Source of the DNA: Micromonospora sp. MP36
Lineage (GTDB): Bacteria > Actinomycetota > Actinomycetes > Mycobacteriales > Micromonosporaceae
NCBI RefSeq assembly: GCF_008119785.1
Contig: NZ_VSFA01000004.1
Coordinates: 62,001-126,000, forward strand
DNA length: 64,000 nt
Reading direction: 5' to 3'
Part shown: in pieces, positions 8,623-17,389 of the stretch
Position numbering within the stretch: position 1 is the first letter of the stretch
Layout: every line of letters starts with the position of its first letter
Notes under the pieces: generated by a model
The model's input: only the letters and a program-made list of their open reading frames with translations
Database searches by the model: none
Told to the model about the DNA's origin: nothing
Made by a program: the position numbers and the translations under genes

Positions 8623-9114
8623 GTGCCAACGCGTGGCGTCGTATACGTCCACTCGACCCCGCTCGCCGTGTGCTCGCACGTCGAGTGGGCGATCGCGCGC
8701 GTCCTTGCCGCGCCGGTCAACCTGCAGTGGACGGCCCAGCCCGTCGATCCCGGCGCCCGGCGCGCCGAGTGCGGGTGGACCGGTAGCTCGGGGACGGGCG
8801 CCGAGCTGGCTGCTGCCCTCCGGCAGTGGCCCATGATCCGTTTCGAGGTGACCGAGGAACCGAGCCCGGGCGTCGACGGCGAGCGCTTCATGTACGTCCC
8901 GGGGCGGGGCCTGTTCCGGGCCACCGTGGGGGCGGCCGGTGACATCCAGCTCGGCGAGGATCGGCTGCGCAGCATCATGGCGTCCGCCCGGGCCCCGGAG
9001 GCGCTCGCGCACGCCCTCGACAAGGCGCTCGGCACCGCCTGGGACGCCGAGCTGGAGCCGTACCGGTATGCGGGTGACGGTGCACCGGTGACCCTGCTCA
9101 CCCGGGTCGGCTGA
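8623..9114 (+). CDS. DUF3145 family protein
   Basis: A 163-residue actinobacterial protein of the DUF3145 family, recognisable from its opening MPTRGVVYVHSTPLAVCSHV and the later CGWTG(S)SGTG and FMYVPGRGLFRA segments. The function is unknown. The protein is soluble, with no signal peptide. The GTG start follows GGGAGG at good spacing. It lies just upstream of the GH3 lipoprotein gene (47 bp), so the two may share a transcript, although nothing links them functionally. Confidence 0.85.
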   Translation: MPTRGVVYVHSTPLAVCSHVEWAIARVLAAPVNLQWTAQPVDPGARRAECGWTGSSGTGAELAAALRQWPMIRFEVTEEPSPGVDGERFMYVPGRGLFRATVGAAGDIQLGEDRLRSIMASARAPEALAHALDKALGTAWDAELEPYRYAGDGAPVTLLTRVG

Positions 9115-9161
9115 CAAAGGTCAAGTTGCCCCGGTACGCGGGGAACTGGTGGAATGGGCGG

Positions 9162-10883
9162 ATGTCGGCCACCCCTCGACGTGCCCTCGTCGCGCTCGCC
9201 GCACTGACGGCGCTGCTCGTCTCCGGCTGCGCGAACCAGCCGGGGGGTCAGCGGGCCGCCGGGCCGGCGAGCCCGTCCCCGTCGGCCGCGTCACCGAGCC
9301 CGTCCGCCGCCGACGGCCCGGCGGCCCGGGCGGCGGCGCTGGTCGGCACGCTCGGTGACGAGGACCTGGTCGGCCAGGTGCTGATGCCGTACGCGTACGG
9401 CAGCTCCGCCACCAAGGTCTCGCCCGGGTCGGCCGCCGGCAACCGGGCCCTGGCCGGGGTCGACACCCCGGCCGAGATGGTGGCGAAGTACCGGCTGGGC
9501 GGGGTGATCCTGGTCGGCTTCAGCGCCGACGACCCCACCTCCGGCAACCAGGCCACCACCAACGTCGACAACCCGAAGCAGGTCCGGGAGCTGACCACCG
9601 GGCTGCGGGCGGCCGCCGCGAAGCTCCCGGCCGGCCCGGCCCCCTTCCTGGTCGGCACCGACCAGGAGTACGGCGTGGTCACCCGCATCACCGACGGGGT
9701 GACCCTGCTGCCCAGCCCGATGGCGGCCGGTGCGGCCGGGAAACCGGCGCTGACCGAGGCCGCCTGGCGGGCCGCCGGCGCCGAGTTGGCCGCCATGGGG
9801 ATCAACATGGACTTCGCCCCGGTCGCCGACGTGCTCGCCACCCGGAGCGCGGTGATCGGCTCCCGCTCCTTCGGGGCGGACCCGAAGAACGCCTCCGATC
9901 AGGTGGCCGGCGCGGTCCGGGGGCTGCAGGCCGCCGGAGTGGCCGCCACCGTGAAGCACTTCCCCGGCCACGGGCTGAGCGCCGACGACTCGCACAAGGA
10001 TCTCCCGGTCATCACCCAGTCCCGCGCCGAGTTGGACCGCACCGCGTTCCCGCCGTTCCGGGCCGGCATCGACGCCGGCGCGATGGCGGTGATGTCCGCC
10101 CACCTCGACGTGCAGTCGGTCGACCCAGGCACCCCCGCCACCTTCTCCCGCAAGCTCCTCACCGACGTGCTCCGCGGCCAGTTCGGCTTCCAGGGCGTGC
10201 TGGTCACCGACGGGATGAACATGCCGCCGGCCAAGCGGTGGTCGCCGGGAGAGGCCGCGGTCCGGGCGCTCAACGCCGGCAACGACCTCATCCTGATGAC
10301 CCCGAACGTGGGCCAGGCGTACGACGGGCTGCTGGCCGCGTTGCGCGACGGCACGCTGCCCCGGGCCCGCCTGGTCGAGGCGGCCACCCGGGTGCTGACC
10401 ATGAAGTTCAAGCTGGCCGACCAGCCGGCCCCGGGCATGTCGACGCTGGCCAGCGCCGAGCACCGCAAGGCCGCCACCGACCTGGCCGCCGCGGCGGTCA
10501 CCCTGCTGCGCGGCCGGTGCGGCGCCGCGGTGCCCGGCCCGGTCACGGTCACCGCCTCCGCCGGGCGGGACCGCACCCGCGCCGCGCTGGCCGAGGCGCT
10601 CACCGCCGCCGGGATCCGGGTGGTGCCGCGCGGCGGCACCGTGGTGCACCTCGTCGGATACGGCGACGGCACCGGCGACCTGCGCGCCGACGCGGCGGTG
10701 ACGGTCGCGATGGACACCCCGTACGTGCTGGCCGGCGCGAAGTCGCCGACGTTGCTGGCGACCTACTCGTCCAGCAAGGCGTCGCTGACCGCGCTGGCCG
10801 GGGTGCTCGCCGGCAAGGCCCGCCCGACCGGACGGTCCCCGGTGCCGGTGACCGGGCTGCCCGCCACCGCCTGCGACACCTGA
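9162..10883 (+). CDS. Glycoside hydrolase family 3 lipoprotein (NagZ-like)
   Basis: This 573-residue exported enzyme probably removes terminal beta-linked N-acetylglucosamine from muropeptides or related glycans. The N-terminus is a lipoprotein signal with lipobox LVSGC (Cys near residue 24), followed by a Ser/Pro/Ala linker. The TIM barrel carries KHFPGHG...DDSH, the His/Asp loop specific to NagZ-type GH3 enzymes, and the nucleophile region LVTDGMNMPP. A C-terminal alpha/beta domain follows. I chose ATG 9162 because it starts the signal peptide directly; the longer open frame from 9126 would put Trp and Asn residues in front of it. As a lipoprotein it works at the outer membrane face, unlike the cytoplasmic E. 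coli NagZ. Confidence 0.87.
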   Translation: MSATPRRALVALAALTALLVSGCANQPGGQRAAGPASPSPSAASPSPSAADGPAARAAALVGTLGDEDLVGQVLMPYAYGSSATKVSPGSAAGNRALAGVDTPAEMVAKYRLGGVILVGFSADDPTSGNQATTNVDNPKQVRELTTGLRAAAAKLPAGPAPFLVGTDQEYGVVTRITDGVTLLPSPMAAGAAGKPALTEAAWRAAGAELAAMGINMDFAPVADVLATRSAVIGSRSFGADPKNASDQVAGAVRGLQAAGVAATVKHFPGHGLSADDSHKDLPVITQSRAELDRTAFPPFRAGIDAGAMAVMSAHLDVQSVDPGTPATFSRKLLTDVLRGQFGFQGVLVTDGMNMPPAKRWSPGEAAVRALNAGNDLILMTPNVGQAYDGLLAALRDGTLPRARLVEAATRVLTMKFKLADQPAPGMSTLASAEHRKAATDLAAAAVTLLRGRCGAAVPGPVTVTASAGRDRTRAALAEALTAAGIRVVPRGGTVVHLVGYGDGTGDLRADAAVTVAMDTPYVLAGAKSPTLLATYSSSKASLTALAGVLAGKARPTGRSPVPVTGLPATACDT

Positions 10884-10964
10884 CCGGCGGGGGCCCTGAA
10901 CCGGCCGAGCGCGACCAGCCCGACTGGTAGCGTTCGGGCCGTCCGCCGCACGAACGGAGGGGCC

Positions 10965-11951
10965 GTGACCGCACCGCAGCCGGCGCTCTCCGTGGTGGTG
11001 CCGATGTTCAACGAGGCGGCCGTCCTGCCACTGCTCGCCGAGCGGCTGCGCGGCGTGCTGGACCGGCTCGGCGAGACATACGAGGTGGTGGCCGTCGACG
11101 ACGGCAGCACCGACGGCACCGCGGCGGGGCTGGCGGCGCTGCGGACGGCCTGGCCCGAGCTGCGGGTGCTGCGGCTGCGCCGCAACAGCGGCCACCAGGC
11201 CGCCCTGACCGCCGGGCTGCTCCGCGCCCGGGGCGGGTACGTGGTCAGCATCGACGCCGACCTCCAGGACCCGCCCGAGGTGATCGTCGAGATGCTCCGC
11301 CGGGCCCGCGCCGACCGACTGGACGTGGTCTACGGCGTGCGGGCCGACCGGAGCCGGGACTCCCGGTTCAAGCGGTGGACCGCGGGCGGCTACTACCGCC
11401 TGGTCCGGCGCCTGGTCGGCGAGCAGGTGCCCACCCAGGCCGGGGACTTCCGGCTGCTCAGCCGGGCCGTCGTCGAGGCGTTGCGGGAGCTGCCGGAGCG
11501 CGCTCCGGTGCTGCGGCTGGTGGTGCCCTGGCTCGGCTTCCCCAGCGGCGAGGTCGCCTACGAGCGCCAGCAACGCGCCGCCGGGCGGACCAGGTACCCG
11601 CTGTCCCGGATGGCCGGGTTGGCCGTGGAGAGCGTCACCAGCTTCTCCGCCGCCCCGCTGCGGGTGGCCACCTGGCTGGGGCTGGTCGGCGTCGCGGTCT
11701 GCGGCGTGCTGGTGGTGGTCGCCGTGCTGGCCTGGTCCGCCGGCGCGACGGTCACCGGCTGGCCCTCGCTCTACGTGGCGATCCTCTTCCTCGGCGCGGT
11801 GCAGCTGCTCTGCCTCGGCCTGCTCGGCGAGTACGTGGCCCGGATCTACACGGCGGTGCAGGGCCGCCCGGCGTACGCGGTGGCCAGCGACAGCGCCGCC
11901 GGTGAGCCGGCCCGCCCGGACGCCGCCGAGCTGGCCGACAGCCTGCGGTGA
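10965..11951 (+). CDS. GT2 glycosyltransferase, DPM1/GtrB-like, membrane-anchored
   Basis: This 328-residue enzyme has a family 2 catalytic domain: SVVVPMFNEA at the start, VAVDDGSTDGT and the DxD-containing SIDADLQDPPE (about residue 96). Two C-terminal membrane helices (about 232-257 and 268-290) complete the polyprenyl-phosphate glycosyltransferase architecture of GtrB/ArnC. It most likely loads a sugar onto undecaprenyl or polyprenyl phosphate at the inner membrane face. The GTG start follows GGAGG. Its stop overlaps the next gene's start (GTGA at 11948), which indicates translational coupling. The coupled polytopic protein may use the lipid-linked sugar. Confidence 0.88.
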   Translation: MTAPQPALSVVVPMFNEAAVLPLLAERLRGVLDRLGETYEVVAVDDGSTDGTAAGLAALRTAWPELRVLRLRRNSGHQAALTAGLLRARGGYVVSIDADLQDPPEVIVEMLRRARADRLDVVYGVRADRSRDSRFKRWTAGGYYRLVRRLVGEQVPTQAGDFRLLSRAVVEALRELPERAPVLRLVVPWLGFPSGEVAYERQQRAAGRTRYPLSRMAGLAVESVTSFSAAPLRVATWLGLVGVAVCGVLVVVAVLAWSAGATVTGWPSLYVAILFLGAVQLLCLGLLGEYVARIYTAVQGRPAYAVASDSAAGEPARPDAAELADSLR

Positions 11952-14227
11952 CCGCCCTCGCCAGCGGGGACGTCGCCCCGTCGACCGTGGCGCCGCGCCA
12001 CCGTCCGGCCGTGCTGCGCTACGCCCCGGCGGTGGCCGGGTACGCGTTCGTCGCCGCCGTGCTGCTCGTGGCCGGCACGCCGGTCGCCGCGATCGCCCGC
12101 TGGACCGGGTACGCGCTGCTGGCCGTGCTGCTCCCCGGCACGCTGGTGTTCCGCGCGCTGCGCCGCCGGCCGCACACCCTGGTCGAGGACCTGGCCCTGG
12201 GCGCGGCCGTCGGGCTGGTGCTGGAGCTGGCGGCCTGGGCGGCGTGCACCGCCCTCGGCGTGCCCGGCTGGCTGCGGCTCTGGCCGATCGCCGTGCTGGT
12301 GCCGTTCGCCGCGGTGCCCCGGCTGCGCCGGCACTGGCGGGTCCGCTACGACACCGCCGCGCCGGCCGGCTGGGCCTGGTCGCTGGCCGGGGTGGTGGCC
12401 GGCTTCACCCTCTACCTGTACGGCTCGTTCCTCGCCGTCAACCCGGTGCTGCCCCGCGACGAGGGGCAGGCCCAGTACCTGGACCTGGCGTACCAGCTCT
12501 CCCTGGCCGGGGCGGCCACCCACCAGGTGCCGCCGGACCTGCCGCAGGTCGCCGGGGAACCGCTGCACTACCACTGGTTCGGCTTCGCCCACGTGGCCGC
12601 GACCAGCCTGGTCAGCGGCGTCGACCTGCCGACGGTCTACTTCCGGCTCGGGGTACCCGCGCTCTGCGCGCTCGCCGCCGTGCTGGTCGCCGTCGTCGGC
12701 TGGCGGATCACCGGCCGGCCGTACGCCGGGGTGGTGGCCGCCGCGCTGCTGTTCACCGTGGGGGAGTTCGGGTTCGAGAACGGCTGGCGGCAGCTCTTCG
12801 GCAGCCAGGCCACCTTCATCGTCTGGGGCAGCCCGTCGATGACGTACAGCTGGGTGCTGCTGCTGCCGCTGATCGCCGCGCTCGGCGAGCTGGTCGGCCG
12901 GGCCCGCGGGGTGCGCGTACCGGCGTTCGGCCGGGGTGCCTGGCTGCTGGTGGTGCTCTTCCTGGCCGCGTCGACCGGGGCGAAGGCCAGCTCGCTGCCC
13001 GTGGTGCTGGCTGCGCTCGCGTTCACCGCCGCGCTGGCGTTGCTGGTCCGCCGCCGGTTGCCCCGGGCCGTGCTGGTCGCCGCCGGGCTGTGCGTGGCCG
13101 CGCAGCTGTTCGCCACCGCCGTGCTGTTCGCGTTCGAGAGCCACGGGGTGACCCTCGACCCGTTTTCCGGGCTGCGCACCTACGTGCCGGCCGGCGGTCC
13201 GGCGGCGCTCACCGCGCTGGTCTGGGCGGCCGTGGCGGTGGCGTTCCTGCTCAACCTCCAGCTCCGGCTGGCCGGCATCCTGGCCCTGCTGCGGCACCGC
13301 CGGTGGCGGCTGGAGCCGGTGCAGGTGTTCCTGCTCGGCGGCGCGCTCGCCGGCCCGGCGATCTACCTGCTCGTCGGCCACCCGGGCAGCAGCAACCAGT
13401 ACTTCACCCGCACCGGGTTCGCGTTCGGGGTGCTGCTGTCCGGGTGGGGCTGGGTCGAGGTGGCCGACCGGGCCGCCCTCTCCGCCCGGGGTCGGCGGCT
13501 GCTCGGCGCGGCGGCGGCCGGGTTCGCGGTGCTGCTCACCGCGGTCCAGCTCGGCTCCGCGATCAGCACGCCCGCCACCCCGGCGTACGCCCCGGTGCTG
13601 CCGCTGCTCTGTTGGGCCGGCGCGTTGGCCGCCGTGGCGGTGGTGGTGGCCCTGTACTGGCCGGCGCTGTGCGGGCGCTGGCCCAGGCTGGCCGGCCGGG
13701 GCGGGTTGCTGCTGCTCACCGCGGTGCTGGTCGCCGGGGCGCCGGGCCTGGTGCTGGACGCCGCGGCGGCCCGGAAGTACCCGAACGGCGGGGCGTACGC
13801 CGTGGTGGCGATGCCCGCCTCCCGGGTCGAGGCGGCCCGCTGGGTCCGTGCGCACAGCGACCCGGACGACGTGCTCGCCACCAACGTGCACTGCCGGGCC
13901 GTGGTGGACGGCTGGTGCGACGCCCGCTCGTTCTGGCTCAGCGGCTACGCCGAGCGGTCGGTGCTGCTGGAGGGCTGGGCGTTCGCGCCCCGGGTGGTGG
14001 GCCGGCCGGAGGGCCCGTACGCGCCGTTCTGGGACGCCGCCCGGCAGCGCGCCAACGACGAGGCCTTCACCGCGCCCACCGCCGCCGGGCTGGCCGCCCT
14101 GCGTGACCGGTACGGCGTGTGCTGGCTGGTGGTCGACCGTGTGGTCGCCCCGGAGGCTCCGGAGCTGCGGAGCCTGGCCGACCTGCGGTTCACGAACTCC
14201 CGGATGGCCGTCTACCGCCTGCGGTGA
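11948..14227 (+). CDS. Large polytopic membrane protein, GT-C-like
   Basis: This 759-residue protein has roughly a dozen or more hydrophobic helices and an extracytoplasmic C-terminal domain. The loop after the fifth or so helix (PVLPRDEGQAQYLDLAYQ) carries acidic residues where GT-C enzymes bind metal or substrate, and LHYHWFGFAH follows. The topology and coupling to a GtrB-like enzyme suggest a polyprenyl-phosphate-sugar dependent transferase, but I cannot assign a named family. The start overlaps the GT2 stop by 4 bp. The C-terminal 160 residues contain short Cys-bearing segments (HCRAVVDGWCDARSFW) that may form a disulfide outside the cell. Confidence 0.75.
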   Translation: MTALASGDVAPSTVAPRHRPAVLRYAPAVAGYAFVAAVLLVAGTPVAAIARWTGYALLAVLLPGTLVFRALRRRPHTLVEDLALGAAVGLVLELAAWAACTALGVPGWLRLWPIAVLVPFAAVPRLRRHWRVRYDTAAPAGWAWSLAGVVAGFTLYLYGSFLAVNPVLPRDEGQAQYLDLAYQLSLAGAATHQVPPDLPQVAGEPLHYHWFGFAHVAATSLVSGVDLPTVYFRLGVPALCALAAVLVAVVGWRITGRPYAGVVAAALLFTVGEFGFENGWRQLFGSQATFIVWGSPSMTYSWVLLLPLIAALGELVGRARGVRVPAFGRGAWLLVVLFLAASTGAKASSLPVVLAALAFTAALALLVRRRLPRAVLVAAGLCVAAQLFATAVLFAFESHGVTLDPFSGLRTYVPAGGPAALTALVWAAVAVAFLLNLQLRLAGILALLRHRRWRLEPVQVFLLGGALAGPAIYLLVGHPGSSNQYFTRTGFAFGVLLSGWGWVEVADRAALSARGRRLLGAAAAGFAVLLTAVQLGSAISTPATPAYAPVLPLLCWAGALAAVAVVVALYWPALCGRWPRLAGRGGLLLLTAVLVAGAPGLVLDAAAARKYPNGGAYAVVAMPASRVEAARWVRAHSDPDDVLATNVHCRAVVDGWCDARSFWLSGYAERSVLLEGWAFAPRVVGRPEGPYAPFWDAARQRANDEAFTAPTAAGLAALRDRYGVCWLVVDRVVAPEAPELRSLADLRFTNSRMAVYRLR

Positions 14228-14229
14228 CG

Positions 14230-14276
14230 GGAAGGGGCCCTTGTCGACAGACGTCCGTCAACAAGGGCCCCCTTCC
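14230..14276. terminator. GGGGCCC-armed bidirectional terminator
   Basis: An inverted repeat with arms GGAAGGGGCCCTTGT and its near-complement (one extra base) around a 16-nt loop. It separates the convergent membrane protein and PIG-L genes. A hairpin with the same arm motif occurs at 39520-39568. Confidence 0.8.
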
Positions 14277-14284
14277 GTGCGGCG

Positions 14285-16972
14285 TCAGCCGAGCGGGACC
14301 GCCCGGGCGAGCGCCGCGCCGTCCGCTTCGAAGGCCGCGAGCAGCGACGTCGGCGTACCGGCGGTTACCGGCACCACCACGGTCACCGGCGAGCCGGCGG
14401 TCAGCTTCACCGTGCGATCGCCGGTGGACCGGTCACCGTCCCAGCCGTACAGGTACGCGGTGCCGGCTCGGTCCGCCGAGAGGGTGACCGAGACGCCGTC
14501 GGCGACCGCGCGGGTGTCGGTGAGCCGCAGGGCACCCGCCGGCAGGAGCGGCACGGCCGCTGGGGCGACCCCGTCCGTCGCCGACTGGGCGATGGTCTGC
14601 GGGCTGTGCACGCTGCGCGCGGCGGTGTCCGGGAAGACCGGGGCGCTGGGCTGCCGGGCCGCCGGCGTGTACCCGGGCAGGGTGACCAGGCCGTACCGGT
14701 ACGGGTCGGCCCGGACCCCGGTGAAGGTGGACCAGCCCAGCCGGGACTGGGAGGTCAGGTCCTGGGTGTCCGAGTCGTAGACCAGCACGTTGAAGCCCAT
14801 CCGGGCCGGGTCGACGGCGTCCGGCAGCACCGCGAACGGGATGCTCGCCTCGATGGTGTAGCCGGCGTACGGCGCGCTGACCTTGCTGACCACGGTCATC
14901 CCCGGCGCGGTGGTCGCGCCCGGCCCCTGCCGGTTGTCGGCGTCCCGCTGCCAGCAGGGCGGGTCGCCGTTGGCCGGGTCGTCGGTGACCGGGAAGATGC
15001 CGGCCTTGAATGCGGTGGAGGTGTCCGCCGAGTTCCCCTTCGGGTCGACGATGATCTCCACGCTGTCGGTACGGCGCTGTCGCTTGCAGTCCTGCGGCAC
15101 CACCTTGCGGCCCAGCACGTCGTCGGTGACCTTGACGAAGACCTTCAGGGCGTCCTCCGTCCAGGCGATCCGGCCGGTCGCGGACGCGTCCTGCGGCGTG
15201 GTGGCCTCACCCTCCCAGATCCGGGACAGGTTCAGCTCCGGGCCGGGGTACTCGCCGGGAGCGGCCACCCCGTCCACCGCGTGCCCGGCCCCGGCGTGCG
15301 GCACCTCGCTGGTCGGGACGATCTCCAGGGCGCCGGTCTCGACGGTGCTGCCGGCGGCGCTGGTGGTGGTGATGGTGATCCCGTAGTCGCCGTCGGTGCC
15401 GCCCTCGTTGGCGGTGGGCAGGCTGGCGTCGGTGTTGGTGACGGTGAAGCTCACCGCGCCGGTCGCGCCGGGCGCCAGTTCGGGGTAGCTCTTGGTGACC
15501 GCGTCGGCGGTGAACCCCGCCGGCAGACCGAGGGTGACCTCGCCGCGCTGCGCGACCTGGCCGTGGTTACGCAGGTCCACCCGGACCGACCGGCTCTGCC
15601 CGGAACCGAGGGAGAGCACCGGCTTGATCAGCGTGTCGAGCTGCGGGTAGCCGCTCTCGCCGGCCCAGTCCCGGAAGATCCCCACCTCGGGCAGCGGCTC
15701 CAGGGTGCCCCGCACGTCGGCGACCACCCGCACGGCCCGGTCGGTACGGCCGGCGCCCTGCCCGGTGGTCAGGGTCGCGCCGACGAGCCGCTGCTGGTTG
15801 GTGTCGGCGGCGGCCGGGACGGTGACCGTGAAGGTGGCGGTCCGCTCCCCGCCCGCCGGCACCGCGGCCAGCGTGCCGGAGCCGGTGGCGGTCCAGCCCT
15901 GGGGCAGCCGCAGGGCGATCCGTGGCCGGGTCAGCGCCCGGTCGCGGGGTGCCCGTACGTGTGCGATCACCTCGACGCTCTCGCCGGGGGCCAGGTCGAA
16001 CCGGTCCGTGGTCAGGTAGAGCTCGGTGCCCCGGGGCAGCCCGCCGGGCGCAGCCGGTAGCACCGAGCCGCGCAGGATCGCCTCGGGGGAGGTGTCCGCG
16101 GGGTCGTACGGGACCCGGCTGTCGACCAGGGTGTAGAAGTCGCAGCGGATCTTCGCCGGATCGGTCGGGGCGGCGGCGGTGCCCGCCCAGCCCTGGGTGG
16201 CGTAGTCGCGGCGGGCGTCCACCTCGATCTCCGCCCAGGTCTTCCCGGTGCTGCTCGGGGTGCCCTCCCAGACGCCGAAGACCTGGTCGGTCGGCACCGT
16301 CGGGACGAAGCTCGACGCGCACGCCGGGCCGGCGGACGAGGTGCCGGTGCCGCCGGTACGCAGGAACTTCGCCGGCCGGAACGGCTTCAGGCCCTCCCTG
16401 GTGAGCTGCTCGGGGAAGGCGTTCGGGTCGGCGGCGGCGTGGAACGCCTCCGCGGCGAACCGGGCCGCCTGCTGGTGGTTGCCGTGGTTGCCCGGCGTCG
16501 GCGACGGGTTCATCGTCATGATGATCTCCGGCCGGGTCTGCCGGATCACCCGGACGATCTGCGCGAGGGTGTCGTCGTGCCCCCAGATCCGCTCGGAGAG
16601 CGGAGCCGAGGCGGTGTACCAGAAGTCGACCCGGTCCAGGTTGTAGAGGTTCTCCACCCCGGCCCGGCCGATCGCGGTGCGCTCCTCGCGCTCGCGGATG
16701 ATGCCGAGCGGTGGGCCCTCCTCGAGGCCGACCGCGTTGCCGCCGCCCTCGCCCCGGGTGATGGTCACGACGCCGGCCTTCGCGCCGTACCGCTCCTTCC
16801 ACTGGCCCAGGGTGGCGAGGCTGCCGGCCTCGTCGTCCGGGTGGGCGCTGACGAAGAGCACGTCGAGGTCGACGGCGGGTGGGGCGGACACGGGTGCGGC
16901 GAGGGCCACGCCCGGGAGCCCGGAGAGGGCCAGGGCGAGTGCCGTGGGTAGCAGGAACGCCTTGAGTCGCAT
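14285..16972 (-). CDS. Secreted PIG-L family deacetylase with C-terminal accessory domains
   Basis: An 895-residue exported protein. A signal peptide (residues 1-26) precedes a PIG-L/LmbE domain with the zinc motif AHPDDE at residues 43-48 and the later GNHGNHQQAARFA segment carrying the third ligand. Such enzymes remove N-acetyl groups from glucosamine-containing substrates. The middle holds NEW3/Ig-like beta domains (TVTVP and FTVTNTDAS repeats), and the C-terminal third resembles a family 9 carbohydrate-binding or DOMON-like domain (SVEIIVDPKG, YTIEASIPF). ATG 16972 is chosen because GGAAGG is spaced 6 nt; an extension to 17011 would only add Arg-rich residues before the signal peptide. 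It diverges from the ROK regulator and catabolic operon, so it may release the substrate they import. Confidence 0.83.
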   Translation of the reverse strand: MRLKAFLLPTALALALSGLPGVALAAPVSAPPAVDLDVLFVSAHPDDEAGSLATLGQWKERYGAKAGVVTITRGEGGGNAVGLEEGPPLGIIREREERTAIGRAGVENLYNLDRVDFWYTASAPLSERIWGHDDTLAQIVRVIRQTRPEIIMTMNPSPTPGNHGNHQQAARFAAEAFHAAADPNAFPEQLTREGLKPFRPAKFLRTGGTGTSSAGPACASSFVPTVPTDQVFGVWEGTPSSTGKTWAEIEVDARRDYATQGWAGTAAAPTDPAKIRCDFYTLVDSRVPYDPADTSPEAILRGSVLPAAPGGLPRGTELYLTTDRFDLAPGESVEVIAHVRAPRDRALTRPRIALRLPQGWTATGSGTLAAVPAGGERTATFTVTVPAAADTNQQRLVGATLTTGQGAGRTDRAVRVVADVRGTLEPLPEVGIFRDWAGESGYPQLDTLIKPVLSLGSGQSRSVRVDLRNHGQVAQRGEVTLGLPAGFTADAVTKSYPELAPGATGAVSFTVTNTDASLPTANEGGTDGDYGITITTTSAAGSTVETGALEIVPTSEVPHAGAGHAVDGVAAPGEYPGPELNLSRIWEGEATTPQDASATGRIAWTEDALKVFVKVTDDVLGRKVVPQDCKRQRRTDSVEIIVDPKGNSADTSTAFKAGIFPVTDDPANGDPPCWQRDADNRQGPGATTAPGMTVVSKVSAPYAGYTIEASIPFAVLPDAVDPARMGFNVLVYDSDTQDLTSQSRLGWSTFTGVRADPYRYGLVTLPGYTPAARQPSAPVFPDTAARSVHSPQTIAQSATDGVAPAAVPLLPAGALRLTDTRAVADGVSVTLSADRAGTAYLYGWDGDRSTGDRTVKLTAGSPVTVVVPVTAGTPTSLLAAFEADGAALARAVPLG

Positions 16973-17389
16973 ACGGATCCTTCCGACTGGGCGGGTCCGG
17001 GCAGCGGCCATCGACGTCGGGCGCGACGGCGTCGACGTGGTGGTCGCTTTCGGACGGTGGGTGGTGGGCGGCGGGACGGGGGGCGCGCCGGTGGGCGCCC
17101 CGGGCCGCCGGGTACGCAGCGGTACGGGGTTCCGTACACACTGGAAGGCCTTCGCCCGGTGACGCTAGGGACCGGCGCGGCGGGCCGTCAATGCTGTGCA
17201 AGATCTTTCTTAATTTGCGGAAGAAAGTAACTCGCCGTCATGGGTGCTCTTGATCTTGCCGTTCGGGCAGGGAGCGCCGTCCCCCGTGGTCTGGTTCGTC
17301 GACATTTCCGCTGCTCATCACGGTCGCGTCGGCTGGTCGAGACCCATTTGTTACTTGACTCGATAATTCGTTCGCCGTAGGAAGGAAGT
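16973..17389. other. Divergent promoter region of the PIG-L gene and the ROK operon
   Basis: This 417-bp region separates two outward-facing genes. It drops sharply in GC from about 17190 to 17390, where the promoters and the regulator site probably lie. It contains the inverted repeat at 17205-17227 and the Shine-Dalgarno GGAAGG of the ROK gene. No small gene or RNA gene was recognised. Confidence 0.6.
17205..17227. promoter_or_regulatory. CTTTCTT-n9-AAGAAAG inverted repeat, candidate ROK operator
   Basis: Perfect 7-bp arms separated by 9 bp in the AT-rich part of the divergent region. Several ROK repressors (NagC, XylR types) bind AT-rich dyads of this kind. Its position allows control of both the PIG-L gene and the operon. 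Binding is inferred only. Confidence 0.5.

Noticed and set aside
9291..13891. Two long minus-strand open frames (760 and 681 codons) opposite the GH3, GT2 and membrane protein genes
   Set aside because: They mirror well-identified genes, are Gly/Arg/His/Gln-rich and lack any domain or Shine-Dalgarno.
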